From positions 141,026 to 205,025 of the forward strand of contig NZ_BJWF01000002.1 in NCBI RefSeq assembly GCF_007990225.1: a stretch of DNA of 64,000 nt, read 5' to 3'. This document shows, piece after piece, positions 8,947-20,513 of this stretch (within the stretch, counting starts at the first letter, position 1; the number at the start of each line of letters is the position of its first letter). A program made the translations under genes and the position numbers. Below the pieces are notes generated by a model. That model worked only from the letters and a program-made list of their open reading frames with translations, made no database searches and had not been told where the DNA came from. The DNA is from Enterococcus villorum (lineage in GTDB: Bacteria > Bacillota > Bacilli > Lactobacillales > Enterococcaceae).

Positions 8947-11148
8947 ATGAAAACATCTGAGTTACAAACATTATTTAAAAATTTAACCGTCCAAGATAAA
9001 ATTGCACAAACGATCCAATTGAACGGCAGTGTCATCATCGAAAATGACGTAATGAACACGGGTCCAATGGAAGAACTTGGATTGCCTAAGGACCTAAATG
9101 TCTATGAGCTTGGATCGATTTACAATGTAAATGATCCTCAAAAACTAAAAGAGTTGCAAGTAAAAGTCTTGGAAAACAGTAAACATAAAATTCCTATGTT
9201 GTTTATGTCAGATGTCATCTATGGGTTTCGGACAATTTTTCCAATGCCACTTGCACAAGTTGGTTCATATGATTTCGATCTGATTAAAAAAGCAGCGGAA
9301 TTAACAGCAAAGGAAAGTTACTTAAGCGGCTTACATGTCTTATTTTCACCGATGTTAGATCTATCACGTGATCCTCGCTGGGGAAGAGTGATGGAATCTC
9401 CAGGAGAAGATGTTTATACAGCCAAAGAGTTTGCCAAAAATATAGTGGAAGGCTATCAAGGAGAAAGTGGGACGCAGGTGCCTAAAAACCATGTAGCAGC
9501 TTGCTTGAAGCATTTTGCGGCTTATGGTGCTCCAGAGGCAGGACGCGAATATAATACAGTAGATATGTCTAATCAACGATTGTTTAATGAATATCTTCAG
9601 CCTTACCAAGCAGCCATTGAGGCAAATTGTGAATTAGTTATGACCGCATTTAACTTATTAAATGGTGTGCCTGCTACTGGCAACGAATGGTTGAATCGGG
9701 ATATCTTACGAGGGCGTTTTGGGTTTGAAGGCTTATTAGTTTCCGATTACGCGGCCATTAAAGAATTAATTCCACATGGATATGCGAAAGACAAAAGAGA
9801 TGCAGCAAGAAAAGCGTTATTAGCAGGGGTCGATTTGGACATGATGACGTCCATTTATGCGAATCACTTATCGGAATTAGTAGAAGATCCTCATTTTATG
9901 ATGCTACTTGATGAAGCGGTGTGGCGAATCTTAACATTAAAAAATAAACTTGGTTTGTTTGAACACCCATTTCGTGGCTTAGAAGAAGAAAATACTGGCG
10001 AAATATTAACAGATCAAGCCAAAAAGACAGCCATTGAACTTGTAGAAAAAAGTTGCGTTCTTTTAAAAAATGATGGCACTCTACCACTAAAAAAAGATAA
10101 AAAAATTGCGGTAATTGGACCATATGGAAAGAGCCGATTAACATTAGGTTTTTGGGCTTCTGTTAGTGGGAAACCACAAGATACAGTTACCTTAGAAGAA
10201 GGATTAAGCCAACATTTTGAATCCAATCAGCTAGCATTTGCCAAAGGCTATAATTTATTTGATTCCTATGAAGGGTTCGGGCCTTTGAAAAAAGGGATGG
10301 AAATGTTAAATGGACCAATTGAAGAAGCAGAAAAATTAATTGATGAAGCGTTAGTGGTTGCAAAAGATTCAGATGTCATTTTATTAACTTTTGGTGAGCA
10401 ATTCATTGAAAGTGGCGAAGGTGCTTCAAAAGCACATCTAAGAATACCTTTGAAGCAACAGCGTTTAATAAAAAAATTACGTGAATTAAACAAACCTATT
10501 GTAGGTATACTGTATACAGGTCGTCCGTTAGTCTTGACGGAAGTGGAACAGTACTTTGATAGTTTATTACTTACTTGGTTCCCTGGAACAATGGGAGGCG
10601 TGGGCATTGCGAATTTATTGGCAGGAAAAACCAGTCCTTCTGGGCGTTTAGCTATGACTTTCCCAAGAAGTGAAGGGCAGGTTCCGATCTATTTTGCACA
10701 GTATTCAACAGGAAGACCACTAGAGAGCGGCACACATTCTGATCGCTTTATCTCAAAATATCTTGATGAATCAAATGAGCCATTGTTTAAATTCGGTACA
10801 GGAAAAAGTTACGCAGAATTTGAAAGCAATTTATTAGTAAGTAAAAAAGTAGATCAACAGATTGAATTGGATTATCTTGTTAAAAATATTTCTTCTTTTG
10901 CAGCTGAAACAGTGGCACATATCTATTTGCATCAAGAATCATCTGCAATTGTTCGACCAAATAAACGATTGGTCGGCAGTCAGCGAGTCTACTTAAATAG
11001 ACAAGAAGAAAAACAACTAAAAATAAAAATTCCTATTTCGGACTTAACGGTTATCGATAATAATGGTAAGGAGTGGTTGGAAAAAGGGACGTATCATTTC
11101 TATTTAGATATTGCAGGGGTAGAAAAAGTATCACATTTGGAATTATAA
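8947..11148 (+). CDS. Cytoplasmic beta-glucosidase, glycoside hydrolase family 3
   Basis: This hydrolyses beta-linked glucosides or related oligosaccharides (733 residues). The GH3 N-terminal barrel carries the nucleophile D267 in GLLVSDYAAI. The second alpha/beta domain and a C-terminal fibronectin-III-like domain (LVGSQRVYLNRQEEKQL region) follow, so all three usual domains are present. There is no signal peptide, so it acts inside the cell on imported, non-phosphorylated sugar. It is the first gene of an operon with a PTS EIIC (18 bases downstream), a ROK kinase and a GH1 enzyme. Its ribosome site is AAAAGGAGG. The exact substrate is not readable. Confidence 0.93.
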   Translation: MKTSELQTLFKNLTVQDKIAQTIQLNGSVIIENDVMNTGPMEELGLPKDLNVYELGSIYNVNDPQKLKELQVKVLENSKHKIPMLFMSDVIYGFRTIFPMPLAQVGSYDFDLIKKAAELTAKESYLSGLHVLFSPMLDLSRDPRWGRVMESPGEDVYTAKEFAKNIVEGYQGESGTQVPKNHVAACLKHFAAYGAPEAGREYNTVDMSNQRLFNEYLQPYQAAIEANCELVMTAFNLLNGVPATGNEWLNRDILRGRFGFEGLLVSDYAAIKELIPHGYAKDKRDAARKALLAGVDLDMMTSIYANHLSELVEDPHFMMLLDEAVWRILTLKNKLGLFEHPFRGLEEENTGEILTDQAKKTAIELVEKSCVLLKNDGTLPLKKDKKIAVIGPYGKSRLTLGFWASVSGKPQDTVTLEEGLSQHFESNQLAFAKGYNLFDSYEGFGPLKKGMEMLNGPIEEAEKLIDEALVVAKDSDVILLTFGEQFIESGEGASKAHLRIPLKQQRLIKKLRELNKPIVGILYTGRPLVLTEVEQYFDSLLLTWFPGTMGGVGIANLLAGKTSPSGRLAMTFPRSEGQVPIYFAQYSTGRPLESGTHSDRFISKYLDESNEPLFKFGTGKSYAEFESNLLVSKKVDQQIELDYLVKNISSFAAETVAHIYLHQESSAIVRPNKRLVGSQRVYLNRQEEKQLKIKIPISDLTVIDNNGKEWLEKGTYHFYLDIAGVEKVSHLEL

Positions 11149-11166
11149 AAACTGGAGGGGAATATA

Positions 11167-12519
11167 ATGGAAAAATTAGAAGGGTTTTTAAGTAGTAAGT
11201 TATTGCCATTATCACAAAAATTGCAACAAAATAAAGTATTAGCTGCATTAATGGAAGGATTTATTCGAACAAGTCCAATCACTCTTGGGATTGCTTTGAT
11301 TACAATTGTAGGGAACTTTCCTATTCCTGGTTGGACCGATTATTTAACTTCAATTCATGTATATGAACATGTGGAAGCCATTACCAATGGTGCAACTGGT
11401 GTTTTTTCACTTTATGTAGTGTATAGTTTAGCTTTTTCATACGCCAAACAACTTGGCACAAATGAACGAAATGCAGCAATTATTTCTTTAGCTAGTTTTA
11501 TCATGTTAATGCCACAAACAGTAGCAACGTTAGTCATGCAAGATGGGAAAGCAGTTGATTCATCAATTGCGGCTTTACGCTTAGACTTCTTAGGCGGTCA
11601 AGGATTATTTATTGGAATGATCGTCGCATTAGTTGTTACTCATTTTTATGCTTTTCTAGCAAAACAAAACATTGTCCTTAAATTACCGGAGAGTGTGCCA
11701 CCAATGGTTACGCAATCCTTAGCACCAGTATTTGTAGTAACAATTATTTTTGTTTGTGTCTTTATCGTACGTGTATTGTTTGGACTTACAGGCTCTGGTT
11801 CTATTTTCCAATTCTTTATTGATGTGATTAATGCACCTCTTAATTCACTTGTTGCTAGTCCATTATCTATCATTATCATCATGGAATTACTAGCAATACT
11901 TTGGTTCTTCGGTATTCATAATGCCGTGTTGCAAGGACCTCTTGGCGCAATCAGTATGACGATGATCGTATCAAATATTGGTGCTTACCAACAAGGTCAA
12001 GAATTACCATATTTGATTCCTTCGGTTATTTATATGGGAATGTATGCCGCTGGCTTCATGGGATTCGTTACTTTCACAATGATCCGTAGTAAATCTGCTA
12101 AGATGAAACAATTAGGTAAACTATCATTTATTCCATCAATCTTTAACATTACTGAGCCAGTTATGTTTGGAATGCCAATTATCTTGAATCCTTTATTCTT
12201 TATCCCGCAAGTATTTGCACAATTAATTGCTGGATTTGTGACGTGGGGATTAGCAACAACGATTTTACCAATTTCTCTAAATCCTACGATGAGTTTATTG
12301 CCTTGGACAACACCAACATTTATTAAAATGCCATTTTCTGGTGGATTGAATTACACAATCTTAATGGTTATCTGTATGGGAATTGGGATCCTTATGTGGT
12401 ATCCATTTATTAAAATCGCAGATAAGAAAGAATACGAATTGGAATTAGCAGCAGAAGCGAAAATAAAAAAAGAAAAAGAATCAATGGACGGAGTCATTAC
12501 AGAAGAAATTCAAGCGTAA
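11167..12519 (+). CDS. PTS EIIC component, lactose/cellobiose family
   Basis: This is a membrane transport subunit of the phosphoenolpyruvate sugar phosphotransferase system (450 residues, about ten hydrophobic segments). Family signatures include LPESVPPMVTQSLAPVF, FFGIHNAVLQGP, and FNITEPVMFGMPIILNP, which contains the conserved E and P of the substrate site. No EIIA or EIIB gene accompanies it, so it must borrow these from another locus. It lies between GH3 and ROK genes in a tight operon. The sugar is probably a beta-glucoside such as cellobiose. Confidence 0.93.
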   Translation: MEKLEGFLSSKLLPLSQKLQQNKVLAALMEGFIRTSPITLGIALITIVGNFPIPGWTDYLTSIHVYEHVEAITNGATGVFSLYVVYSLAFSYAKQLGTNERNAAIISLASFIMLMPQTVATLVMQDGKAVDSSIAALRLDFLGGQGLFIGMIVALVVTHFYAFLAKQNIVLKLPESVPPMVTQSLAPVFVVTIIFVCVFIVRVLFGLTGSGSIFQFFIDVINAPLNSLVASPLSIIIIMELLAILWFFGIHNAVLQGPLGAISMTMIVSNIGAYQQGQELPYLIPSVIYMGMYAAGFMGFVTFTMIRSKSAKMKQLGKLSFIPSIFNITEPVMFGMPIILNPLFFIPQVFAQLIAGFVTWGLATTILPISLNPTMSLLPWTTPTFIKMPFSGGLNYTILMVICMGIGILMWYPFIKIADKKEYELELAAEAKIKKEKESMDGVITEEIQA

Positions 12520-12532
12520 TGGAGGAAAGAAA

Positions 12533-14777
<2,245 letters not shown>

Positions 14778-15184
14778 TGACTGAGCAAAAGATAACTTTT
14801 TCTTGTAAGAGGAAATAGATACTATATTCCATTCACAGGAAATATGTTTGAAGACAAGCAAAAATATTACTTTAGGATTTAAATGATTTTTGTCAAATGG
14901 GTTAAAGTAAAAAAGGATCCCACGGGAGATCCTTTTTTTGCAAATAATTTTTAGAAGCGATTTCTGATAGAAGGAAATTTATTTATATATGAGAAGGCAC
15001 TTAACTAATACGCAATGATTTTTATAAAACAATCAGAATGACCTTATCAATTAATCAAGAATATTCGTGATTTTAGTCGTGAGAGATTTTACTATAGTGG
15101 GTACAACAGTAAATGAAAAAAACAATGCCTTTTCGATTTATACAATGACTGACGGAATTGAAACAACCCAAGGAGGGGAAAGAA
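14778..15184. other. Intergenic region with terminator; otherwise nothing recognised
   Basis: This AT-rich gap holds the terminator at 14909-14939. Between there and the DUF4091 gene no open frame with a ribosome site is seen. A promoter for the next gene must lie here, but no good -35/-10 pair stands out. Confidence 0.5.
14909..14939 (+). terminator. Intrinsic terminator of beta-glucoside operon
   Basis: The stem AAAAAGGATC / GATCCTTTTT, with further CC/GG pairing inside, is followed by seven T. Confidence 0.85.
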
Positions 15185-16924
15185 ATGAAGGCTTATCTTG
15201 TCCATGAAAGTTATAAAGCGTCCAATCGTTTAATAGCTGAAAAACCAAAAGAAATAGAACAATTAACTCTATATAAAAACAGTAACAATGCTTGTCAATT
15301 GCTCTTACATGATGGGATGAAAAATCATTTTGTTTTGACACAAGAATTTTCTATACCAGATGCCATCGAGGTACCGATTTATCGTGTCGCTATTCGGTCT
15401 GACTTGCCGGTAAAAGCACAATTTATTGATTACTATTTGGGCAATCAAGACATTTTATATGCAGATAAATTACTAGAACAAACAAGTAAAACTTATTCAG
15501 GAGATCGCTATGCGCCGATTTATCTTGAATTTCCTTTAGATTCTGAAATAAAAGCAGGGACTTACTCTTTAGAAATCACTCTTTATCGTTCGCATCTTAC
15601 AGCAAGTGATGAAGTTGTATTGACAAAAAAATTAAAAATGGAAGTGTCTAATTATTGTTTTCCAGAAAATGTGACACAAGAGTTTAACTTGGATATTTGG
15701 CAGCAACCTTCTAATTTGGCTCGTAGCTTTCAAGTACCTTTATGGAGTGATGCCCATTTTGATTTGATTCAGGAGATGGCAGAAAGCTTAGCTAAAATTG
15801 GACAAAAGGCGGTGACCGTGATTGCTGGAGAAATCCCTTGGAAAGGCTGGTTCAATTATATCGTTAAAGATTATCCAGCGAACTTATATGAATATTCAAT
15901 GATTAAAGTAAGAAAAGATCAAAATGGGGAATTGGTTTGTGATTTCTCTATTTTAGATCGATATTTAAAGTGTATGTCCAAAGCAGGTATTGACCAAGAA
16001 ATTGATGTTTTTGGGTTATTGGGTGTTTGGCAACCACCATTTTTCCCATTGATCAAAAAATTGGACTATCCAGAGAAAATCGTGGTTCGTTATTTTGATG
16101 AAGCTTGTCAAAAGATGTCATTTATCGAAAGCAAAACCGAATTAAAAACATATTTCAAATTATTATTTGAACATTTCAAAGAAATTGGCGTATGGGATAA
16201 AGTAAGGATTCTTTCTGATGAACCAAAGATTCATGAAGTGACAACCTTTAAAGCTTCGTTATCTGAACTAAAATCAGTTGATAAAAATGTACAAATTAAA
16301 GTAGCTTTTGATAAAGAAAATGTATTAGAACAATTATTGCCGGATATTGATTATCCTGTGACTTCCTTTTACTGTACCTGCAACAATTATCAGCAGTTAT
16401 CACAAAGTCATTCTGGAAAAACGCAATATTATATTTGTAATTATCCTAATCGACCAAATACATTTTTGCATAGTCCATTATTAGAAACTAGGATTCAAGG
16501 CGTTCTAGCTCATTGTTTCAAAACAAATGGCATGCTTCGCTGGGCATATAATTGCTGGCCTGAAAATGTACGAGAAGATATTCGCTATAATACAAGTTCT
16601 TTACCAATCGGTGATACCTGTCTGATTTATCCAAGCTATTCTGGTCATCTATTGCTATCTTTACGGTATAAACAGTTGCAACGAGGAATAGAAGATTTTT
16701 ATTTGATTAAACAGGCGGAAAAGTATAATGAAGCCAAAACACAACAATTGATTCATGACTTTTTAGGTAGTGATGAGCCAAGAGAATGGATGAGTGATAG
16801 CCATACAAGTAATCCATTATTATTTAATCAAGAAAACATCTTTTACGAAGAATTTAGAACACAACTGGTTGATTTGCTTCTTTCAAAGATAGATGCCAAA
16901 ACCAAAGAAAAAGCGAGTATCTAA
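15185..16924 (+). CDS. DUF4091 protein, GH123-like putative glycoside hydrolase
   Basis: This is a putative cytoplasmic glycosidase of 579 residues. The C-terminal domain matches DUF4091, found beside or within GH123-type (N-acetylgalactosaminidase-like) barrels. The pattern runs from MLRWAYNCWPE through IGDTCLIYPSYSGH to SLRYKQLQRGIEDFYLI. The middle region with KVRILSDEPKIHE is consistent with a barrel carrying an acidic Asp-Glu pair. There is no signal peptide. The ATG at 15185 is chosen because AAGGAGG lies just upstream; a TTG at 15158 has no such site. It is monocistronic. The activity is inferred from family membership only. Confidence 0.8.
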   Translation: MKAYLVHESYKASNRLIAEKPKEIEQLTLYKNSNNACQLLLHDGMKNHFVLTQEFSIPDAIEVPIYRVAIRSDLPVKAQFIDYYLGNQDILYADKLLEQTSKTYSGDRYAPIYLEFPLDSEIKAGTYSLEITLYRSHLTASDEVVLTKKLKMEVSNYCFPENVTQEFNLDIWQQPSNLARSFQVPLWSDAHFDLIQEMAESLAKIGQKAVTVIAGEIPWKGWFNYIVKDYPANLYEYSMIKVRKDQNGELVCDFSILDRYLKCMSKAGIDQEIDVFGLLGVWQPPFFPLIKKLDYPEKIVVRYFDEACQKMSFIESKTELKTYFKLLFEHFKEIGVWDKVRILSDEPKIHEVTTFKASLSELKSVDKNVQIKVAFDKENVLEQLLPDIDYPVTSFYCTCNNYQQLSQSHSGKTQYYICNYPNRPNTFLHSPLLETRIQGVLAHCFKTNGMLRWAYNCWPENVREDIRYNTSSLPIGDTCLIYPSYSGHLLLSLRYKQLQRGIEDFYLIKQAEKYNEAKTQQLIHDFLGSDEPREWMSDSHTSNPLLFNQENIFYEEFRTQLVDLLLSKIDAKTKEKASI

Positions 16925-17317
16925 AGCTAAACAACAAAGAAAGTGTTAGGAGTAAATTCCAAGAATAAACCACGACGAGTAATTGTGGGTAAAACAAGCG
17001 GAAGAAGACGGAAAAATCCAATATTTTCACGTCTCTTCGGCTTGTTTTGATTGAGGAAATAGGGGATTATTTATTGTTTTTTCCATGTTCGACCTTCTTT
17101 TGTTTATTTGCTTAAACAAATAGTAAGAATGACGGAATATCACCAATATAGATAAGAGATGAAGCTAAAGGTAGACCGGAAGAAAAGGAAAAATAACAAA
17201 TTATTCTTTTTGAACAAACAACAATTGAGTGATTTTCTAAATTTTTATGAAGCCCTTTATTATTAACAGACAACTTTACAAAAATATGCTATTTTTAAAA
17301 TGATAAGGGGGAGAAAA
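16925..17317. other. Intergenic region: long imperfect hairpin, no gene
   Basis: A hairpin (arms 16991-17010 and 17030-17048, starting AAAACAAGC and ending GCTTGTTTT, one mismatch and one bulge) lies 70 bases past the DUF4091 gene and probably ends its transcript, although the T-run is short. The rest is AT-rich without a coding frame. Confidence 0.55.
16991..17050 (+). terminator. Probable terminator of DUF4091 gene
   Basis: The arms are about 19 bases with one mismatch and one bulged A, and the loop is 19 bases. The descending arm ends in GCTTGTTTT. It is T-rich but not an ideal run. Confidence 0.55.
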
Positions 17318-17989
17318 ATGAATGTTTTAGTTGTTTTAAAGGACAAAGTGATGGATCGTTCGACATTTCTTTATGTTCAATTAAATGAGGGGAAAACTTT
17401 ACTGCATTTTTCGCCAGAGTTTCATTTAGAAGGACAAACCTTGGGGGAAATTTATCAAAGAGAAGGTTTGGCTAAGCTTTTACTTTTTTTCAATAAAGAA
17501 TTAGAATTACCGGTAAAAGAATACCTAGAACTTTCCTTAACAAGCTGGGATAAAGTCATGACAGAACTATTTCCTAATGGATTAAAAATTAAAGAGAATG
17601 AACAATTACTTCATCTGTCTACCAAAGATTTACAGGAACAGATGCGTTACAAAATAGATGAGAAAAATTCTTTTTCGATTTTTCAAAGACAACAAAGGAT
17701 TCTGAAAAGTTTTTTAAATGAAATTGGGAAAAAGCGCCATCTATTCAAAATTGCACAATTATTGAAAAGGCATCCAAATTTGTTGCATACCTCTATACAA
17801 TTCACACAGCTTTTATCGTTGATACGGCGATTTATTCGATTGAAGGAAAGATCATCAAAAAAACTAATTCTGCCGTTAGATGATACGTTCCGAGTCGTAA
17901 AAAGAGAACATGAGAAGAAAGTCATTGTCATTGATTTTACTAAAAATCGCAATGTACTCCATCAATTAACCATGGAAAAAGCAAATTAA
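17318..17989 (+). CDS. LCP (LytR-CpsA-Psr)-like protein, degenerate and without membrane anchor
   Basis: This protein of 223 residues is not confidently assigned. Its order of motifs resembles the LCP catalytic domain. A segment like the LCP region 'LLGIPIDYYVKVN..F..LVDALGGV' reads LELPVKEYLELSLTSWDKVM. The helix FQRQQRILKSFLNEI resembles the LCP 'RQQRVLKAL' helix, and IAQLLKRHPNLLHTSI follows. The catalytic Arg-Asp of LCP enzymes (PRD) is replaced by SPEF, and the YVRxRH motif is reduced to MRYKI. The usual N-terminal transmembrane helix is missing. Attachment of wall polymers to peptidoglycan is therefore unlikely. The ATG at 17318 is chosen over 17300 because AAGGGGG precedes it. Confidence 0.55.
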   Translation: MNVLVVLKDKVMDRSTFLYVQLNEGKTLLHFSPEFHLEGQTLGEIYQREGLAKLLLFFNKELELPVKEYLELSLTSWDKVMTELFPNGLKIKENEQLLHLSTKDLQEQMRYKIDEKNSFSIFQRQQRILKSFLNEIGKKRHLFKIAQLLKRHPNLLHTSIQFTQLLSLIRRFIRLKERSSKKLILPLDDTFRVVKREHEKKVIVIDFTKNRNVLHQLTMEKAN

Positions 17990-18006
17990 AGCTTTTTCTT
18001 TTTGTC
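17975..18006 (+). terminator. Terminator overlapping the stop of the LCP-like gene
   Basis: The stem GAAAAAGC / GCTTTTTC has an eight-base loop containing the TAA stop codon, followed by a T-rich tail. Confidence 0.65.
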
Positions 18007-18048
18007 TTTTTTTGACATAATAGACCTAATAATAGGAGGAGTTTTATT

Positions 18049-18489
18049 ATGACACAAATTTGGCTACAGCGCCTAATAGAAGGTAGAAGAAAATATAAGC
18101 AATTGATGCGAGGAAGATATGCAAAATTTGATGCTCTTAATCGCACATTGCTTATTCTAGCCTTGTTTTTTATTTTGTTTCGTTTTTGGTTACCATTTTC
18201 AATGGGGTATATTCTAGCAATGGTTTTCTTTGTATTGCTGTCTTATCGTTATCTTTCAAAAAAAATATATCCCAGATTGAATGAAAATCAAACATTTCTC
18301 CATAAAACTGATCATTGGAAAAAAACTTTGTTTCGTTTAATAAACAAGAAACGAGCGAATGAAAAGGTGATGCGTTATACTTTCTTTTCGTGTCCAACAT
18401 GCCAACAAAATCAACGAGCGCCTCAAGGAAAGGGAAAAATTCGAGTGACTTGTAAAAAATGTGGGACACAATTTGAAACGAAAGTTTAG
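18049..18489 (+). CDS. Membrane protein with C-terminal zinc ribbon
   Basis: This is an uncharacterised protein of 146 residues. Two hydrophobic helices lie at about residues 30-65 (LLILALFFILFRFWL and GYILAMVFFVLLSY). The C-terminal 35 residues are a zinc ribbon with two CxxC pairs (FSCPTCQQNQ and VTCKKCGTQF). A basic N-terminus faces the cytoplasm. The gene has AGGAGG before the ATG, and the mutase gene starts 10 bases after its stop, so the two are probably cotranscribed. Function is unknown; redox or metal sensing, or protein recruitment at the membrane, are only possibilities. Confidence 0.75.
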   Translation: MTQIWLQRLIEGRRKYKQLMRGRYAKFDALNRTLLILALFFILFRFWLPFSMGYILAMVFFVLLSYRYLSKKIYPRLNENQTFLHKTDHWKKTLFRLINKKRANEKVMRYTFFSCPTCQQNQRAPQGKGKIRVTCKKCGTQFETKV

Positions 18490-18498
18490 GTGAGAAAA

Positions 18499-19167
18499 AT
18501 GAAATTAGTTTTACTCCGTCATGGCGAAAGTGAGGCAAACTTTGAAAATTATTGGACAGGTTGGTTGGATGTGGCATTAACAGAAAGAGGAATGATTCAA
18601 GCTATTGACGCAGGAAAGAAAATGAGAGAAAGAGCATTATTTTTTGATAAAGTTTATACATCCGTGTTAAAAAGAGCCATTAAAACCTCCCAACTTGCAT
18701 TAGAAGAAATGGGGCAGTTGTATTTGCCAATTGAAAAAACTTGGCGGCTAAACGAACGTCATTATGGGGCACTGGTTGGGAAAAATAAAGAAGAGATGAA
18801 AAAAGAATATGGGAAAGATCAAGTAAAGAAATGGCGCAGAGGATACAAAGAAGTTCCTCCCTTGGCATTAGAAAATCATTTTGACCGTCGTTACGATTTT
18901 TTAGATCCACGCTTAATTTCTCATGGTGAAAGTTTGGAAATGACCGTTAAGCGGATTATGCCATTATGGGAAGATCAGCTTGCTCCTCGTTTAATGGATG
19001 AGCAAAATTTATTGGTAGTAGGACATGGAAATAGTTTACGTGCCTTAACGAAGTATTTAGAAAATGTGCCAGAAAATAAAATGGATACCATTGATATTCC
19101 TAATGCTCAGCCAATTGAATATACATTAAATACGAATTTAGAAATTTTTGATAAAATATTGCTCTAA
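18499..19167 (+). CDS. Phosphoglycerate mutase, 2,3-bisphosphoglycerate-dependent type
   Basis: This is a histidine phosphatase superfamily enzyme (222 residues) of the GpmA group, interconverting 3- and 2-phosphoglycerate. The catalytic motif LRHGESEANFENYWTGW carries the phospho-His and the GpmA-specific TGW. LNERHYGALVGKNK and VVGHGNSLRAL provide the other active-site Arg, Glu and His. It is a little shorter than typical GpmA and may be a second copy, since a main gpmA usually lies elsewhere in enterococci. The start is the ATG at 18499, preceded by AGGTGA; the upstream GTG at 18490 is less likely. Confidence 0.88.
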   Translation: MKLVLLRHGESEANFENYWTGWLDVALTERGMIQAIDAGKKMRERALFFDKVYTSVLKRAIKTSQLALEEMGQLYLPIEKTWRLNERHYGALVGKNKEEMKKEYGKDQVKKWRRGYKEVPPLALENHFDRRYDFLDPRLISHGESLEMTVKRIMPLWEDQLAPRLMDEQNLLVVGHGNSLRALTKYLENVPENKMDTIDIPNAQPIEYTLNTNLEIFDKILL

Positions 19168-19230
19168 AAAAGAAAAAATCCGAATAAAAGTAATGAATCG
19201 TGAATATTTTTAGCTGAAGGAACGAAGTAA

Positions 19231-19851
19231 ATGAATAAAAAAAATTATATTTGGGATTTTGACGGAACATTGTTTGATACTTATCCAGCGATGGTTAATG
19301 GTGCAATTAAGGCAATGAAAGAACTAGGCATTAATGTACAAAAAGAAGAGATTTATCCTATCATGAAAAAGCATTCTACTCGTCAGCTTGTAAAAGATTA
19401 TCAACTAAATGAAACAGAGTTTACCCCTTTGTTTCACTATTATGAATCGCAAAGTCCCAAATTATCTCAGCCATTTGAAGGGACAAAAGAAGTATTAAAA
19501 ACGTTAAAAAAACAGGGAGCATCGCACTTTATCCTCACACATCGCTTGACAGAATCTACATGGGAATTACTGGATAAGTTCCAATTGTCGGAGTACATCA
19601 ATGAAGTAGTAGGAATTGATCGGAATTTTCCGCGTAAACCAGCGCCTGACTCATTAAATGATTTAATCAAAAGACATCAGCTAAGAAAATCTGAGACAAT
19701 TATGATTGGCGATCGACGTTTGGATATAGAAGCCGGCAAAAATGCTGGTGTCGCTACTTGTTTGTTTGATAACGATCACGTTTTAGATGATATTTCTGCC
19801 GATTATATCGTTGACCAGCTAATTAAAATCCTTGATATGACAGAAAAATAA
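19231..19851 (+). CDS. HAD family hydrolase, phosphoglycolate-phosphatase-like
   Basis: This is a cytoplasmic phosphatase of the haloacid dehalogenase superfamily (206 residues). Motif I is WDFDGTLFDT with the nucleophile Asp. Motif II is the Thr in FILTHR, motif III the Lys in FPRKPAPDS, and motif IV GDRRLDIEAGKNAG. A helical cap lies between motifs I and II. The substrate is unknown; small sugar phosphates are usual for this subgroup. It follows the mutase gene by 63 bases with its own AAGGA ribosome site. Confidence 0.88.
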   Translation: MNKKNYIWDFDGTLFDTYPAMVNGAIKAMKELGINVQKEEIYPIMKKHSTRQLVKDYQLNETEFTPLFHYYESQSPKLSQPFEGTKEVLKTLKKQGASHFILTHRLTESTWELLDKFQLSEYINEVVGIDRNFPRKPAPDSLNDLIKRHQLRKSETIMIGDRRLDIEAGKNAGVATCLFDNDHVLDDISADYIVDQLIKILDMTEK

Positions 19852-19909
19852 CAAATTAGTATCCCCTTTCAAAGTTGGATGTGTTATAATTTTATTAAGG
19901 AGTGATTAG

Positions 19910-20305
19910 ATGGAAATCAAAAGACAAAAAGAAGTAGTAGAGGCATTTCACTACGATTTAAGAATGCCTGATCAAGAAGTCGAGACAGATTTAAAAGTAG
20001 GGTTTTCGCCATTGAAAGAAACGATTGAAAATTATCCTAAAGAACACAGTATTGTAGGAGCACGACTAGAATTTCGTTTAGTATTTGATACATATGTTTT
20101 ATCCGGAAGTGTTAGCCAAATCAATCATATTCTTAACCGGAAAATTGAAGGACAAAACGATGTAACACAAGAAGAAGTGGACGAATTAGTTGCTCCGTTA
20201 TTTGATATCGTCAAACGTATGGCGTATGAAGTAACAGAGATTGCTTTGGATCAACCAGGTGTGAAATTGAATTTTCAATCAGAAAAAGCAGAAAATGAAG
20301 CATAA
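19910..20305 (+). CDS. DUF1149 family protein
   Basis: This small soluble protein (131 residues) belongs to the DUF1149 family of Lactobacillales. It is recognised from the N-terminus MEIKRQKEVVEAFHYDLR and the central VGARLEFRLVFDTYVLSGSV. No catalytic motif is evident, and the fold is probably SecB-like. It has an AAGGAG ribosome site and a strong terminator just after the stop. Confidence 0.8.
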   Translation: MEIKRQKEVVEAFHYDLRMPDQEVETDLKVGFSPLKETIENYPKEHSIVGARLEFRLVFDTYVLSGSVSQINHILNRKIEGQNDVTQEEVDELVAPLFDIVKRMAYEVTEIALDQPGVKLNFQSEKAENEA

Positions 20306-20348
20306 AAACAATTGGTGATAGTTTATAGCTATCACCAATTGTTTTTTT
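20306..20348 (+). terminator. Intrinsic terminator after DUF1149 gene
   Basis: A perfect 16-base stem (AAACAATTGGTGATAG and its complement) with a seven-base loop is followed by a T-run. Confidence 0.93.
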
Positions 20349-20433
20349 CTATTACTAATTGTAAGCAAAACGAATGTATTTTCTCCCTAAATAGTCTAAA
20401 ATGAGTGAGTCACTGAAAAAAATACTTTTTCAG

Positions 20434-20457
20434 GAAAATGATTGAAGAATCATTTTC
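20434..20457 (+). promoter_or_regulatory. Leader inverted repeat upstream of tcyP
   Basis: A perfect 10-base inverted repeat GAAAATGATT / AATCATTTTC with a GAAG loop lies 57 bases upstream of the transporter start. No T-run follows. It may be an operator or an mRNA leader hairpin controlling cystine uptake. Confidence 0.45.
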
Positions 20458-20513
20458 GGGAACCTTTACTTCCTTAGATGGACTTGTCATTAAAAAATTA
20501 GAGGAGGAAAAAA

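Noticed and set aside
10266..10607. Open frame of 113 codons on the minus strand
   Set aside because: It lies wholly inside the GH3 gene, has no ribosome site, and its composition (Ser/Asn/Phe-rich) is that of an antisense shadow.
18499..19167. Phosphoserine or cobalamin phosphatase of the same superfamily
   Set aside because: The TGW motif after RHGES and the LNERHYGAL segment are specific for 2,3-bisphosphoglycerate-dependent mutases.
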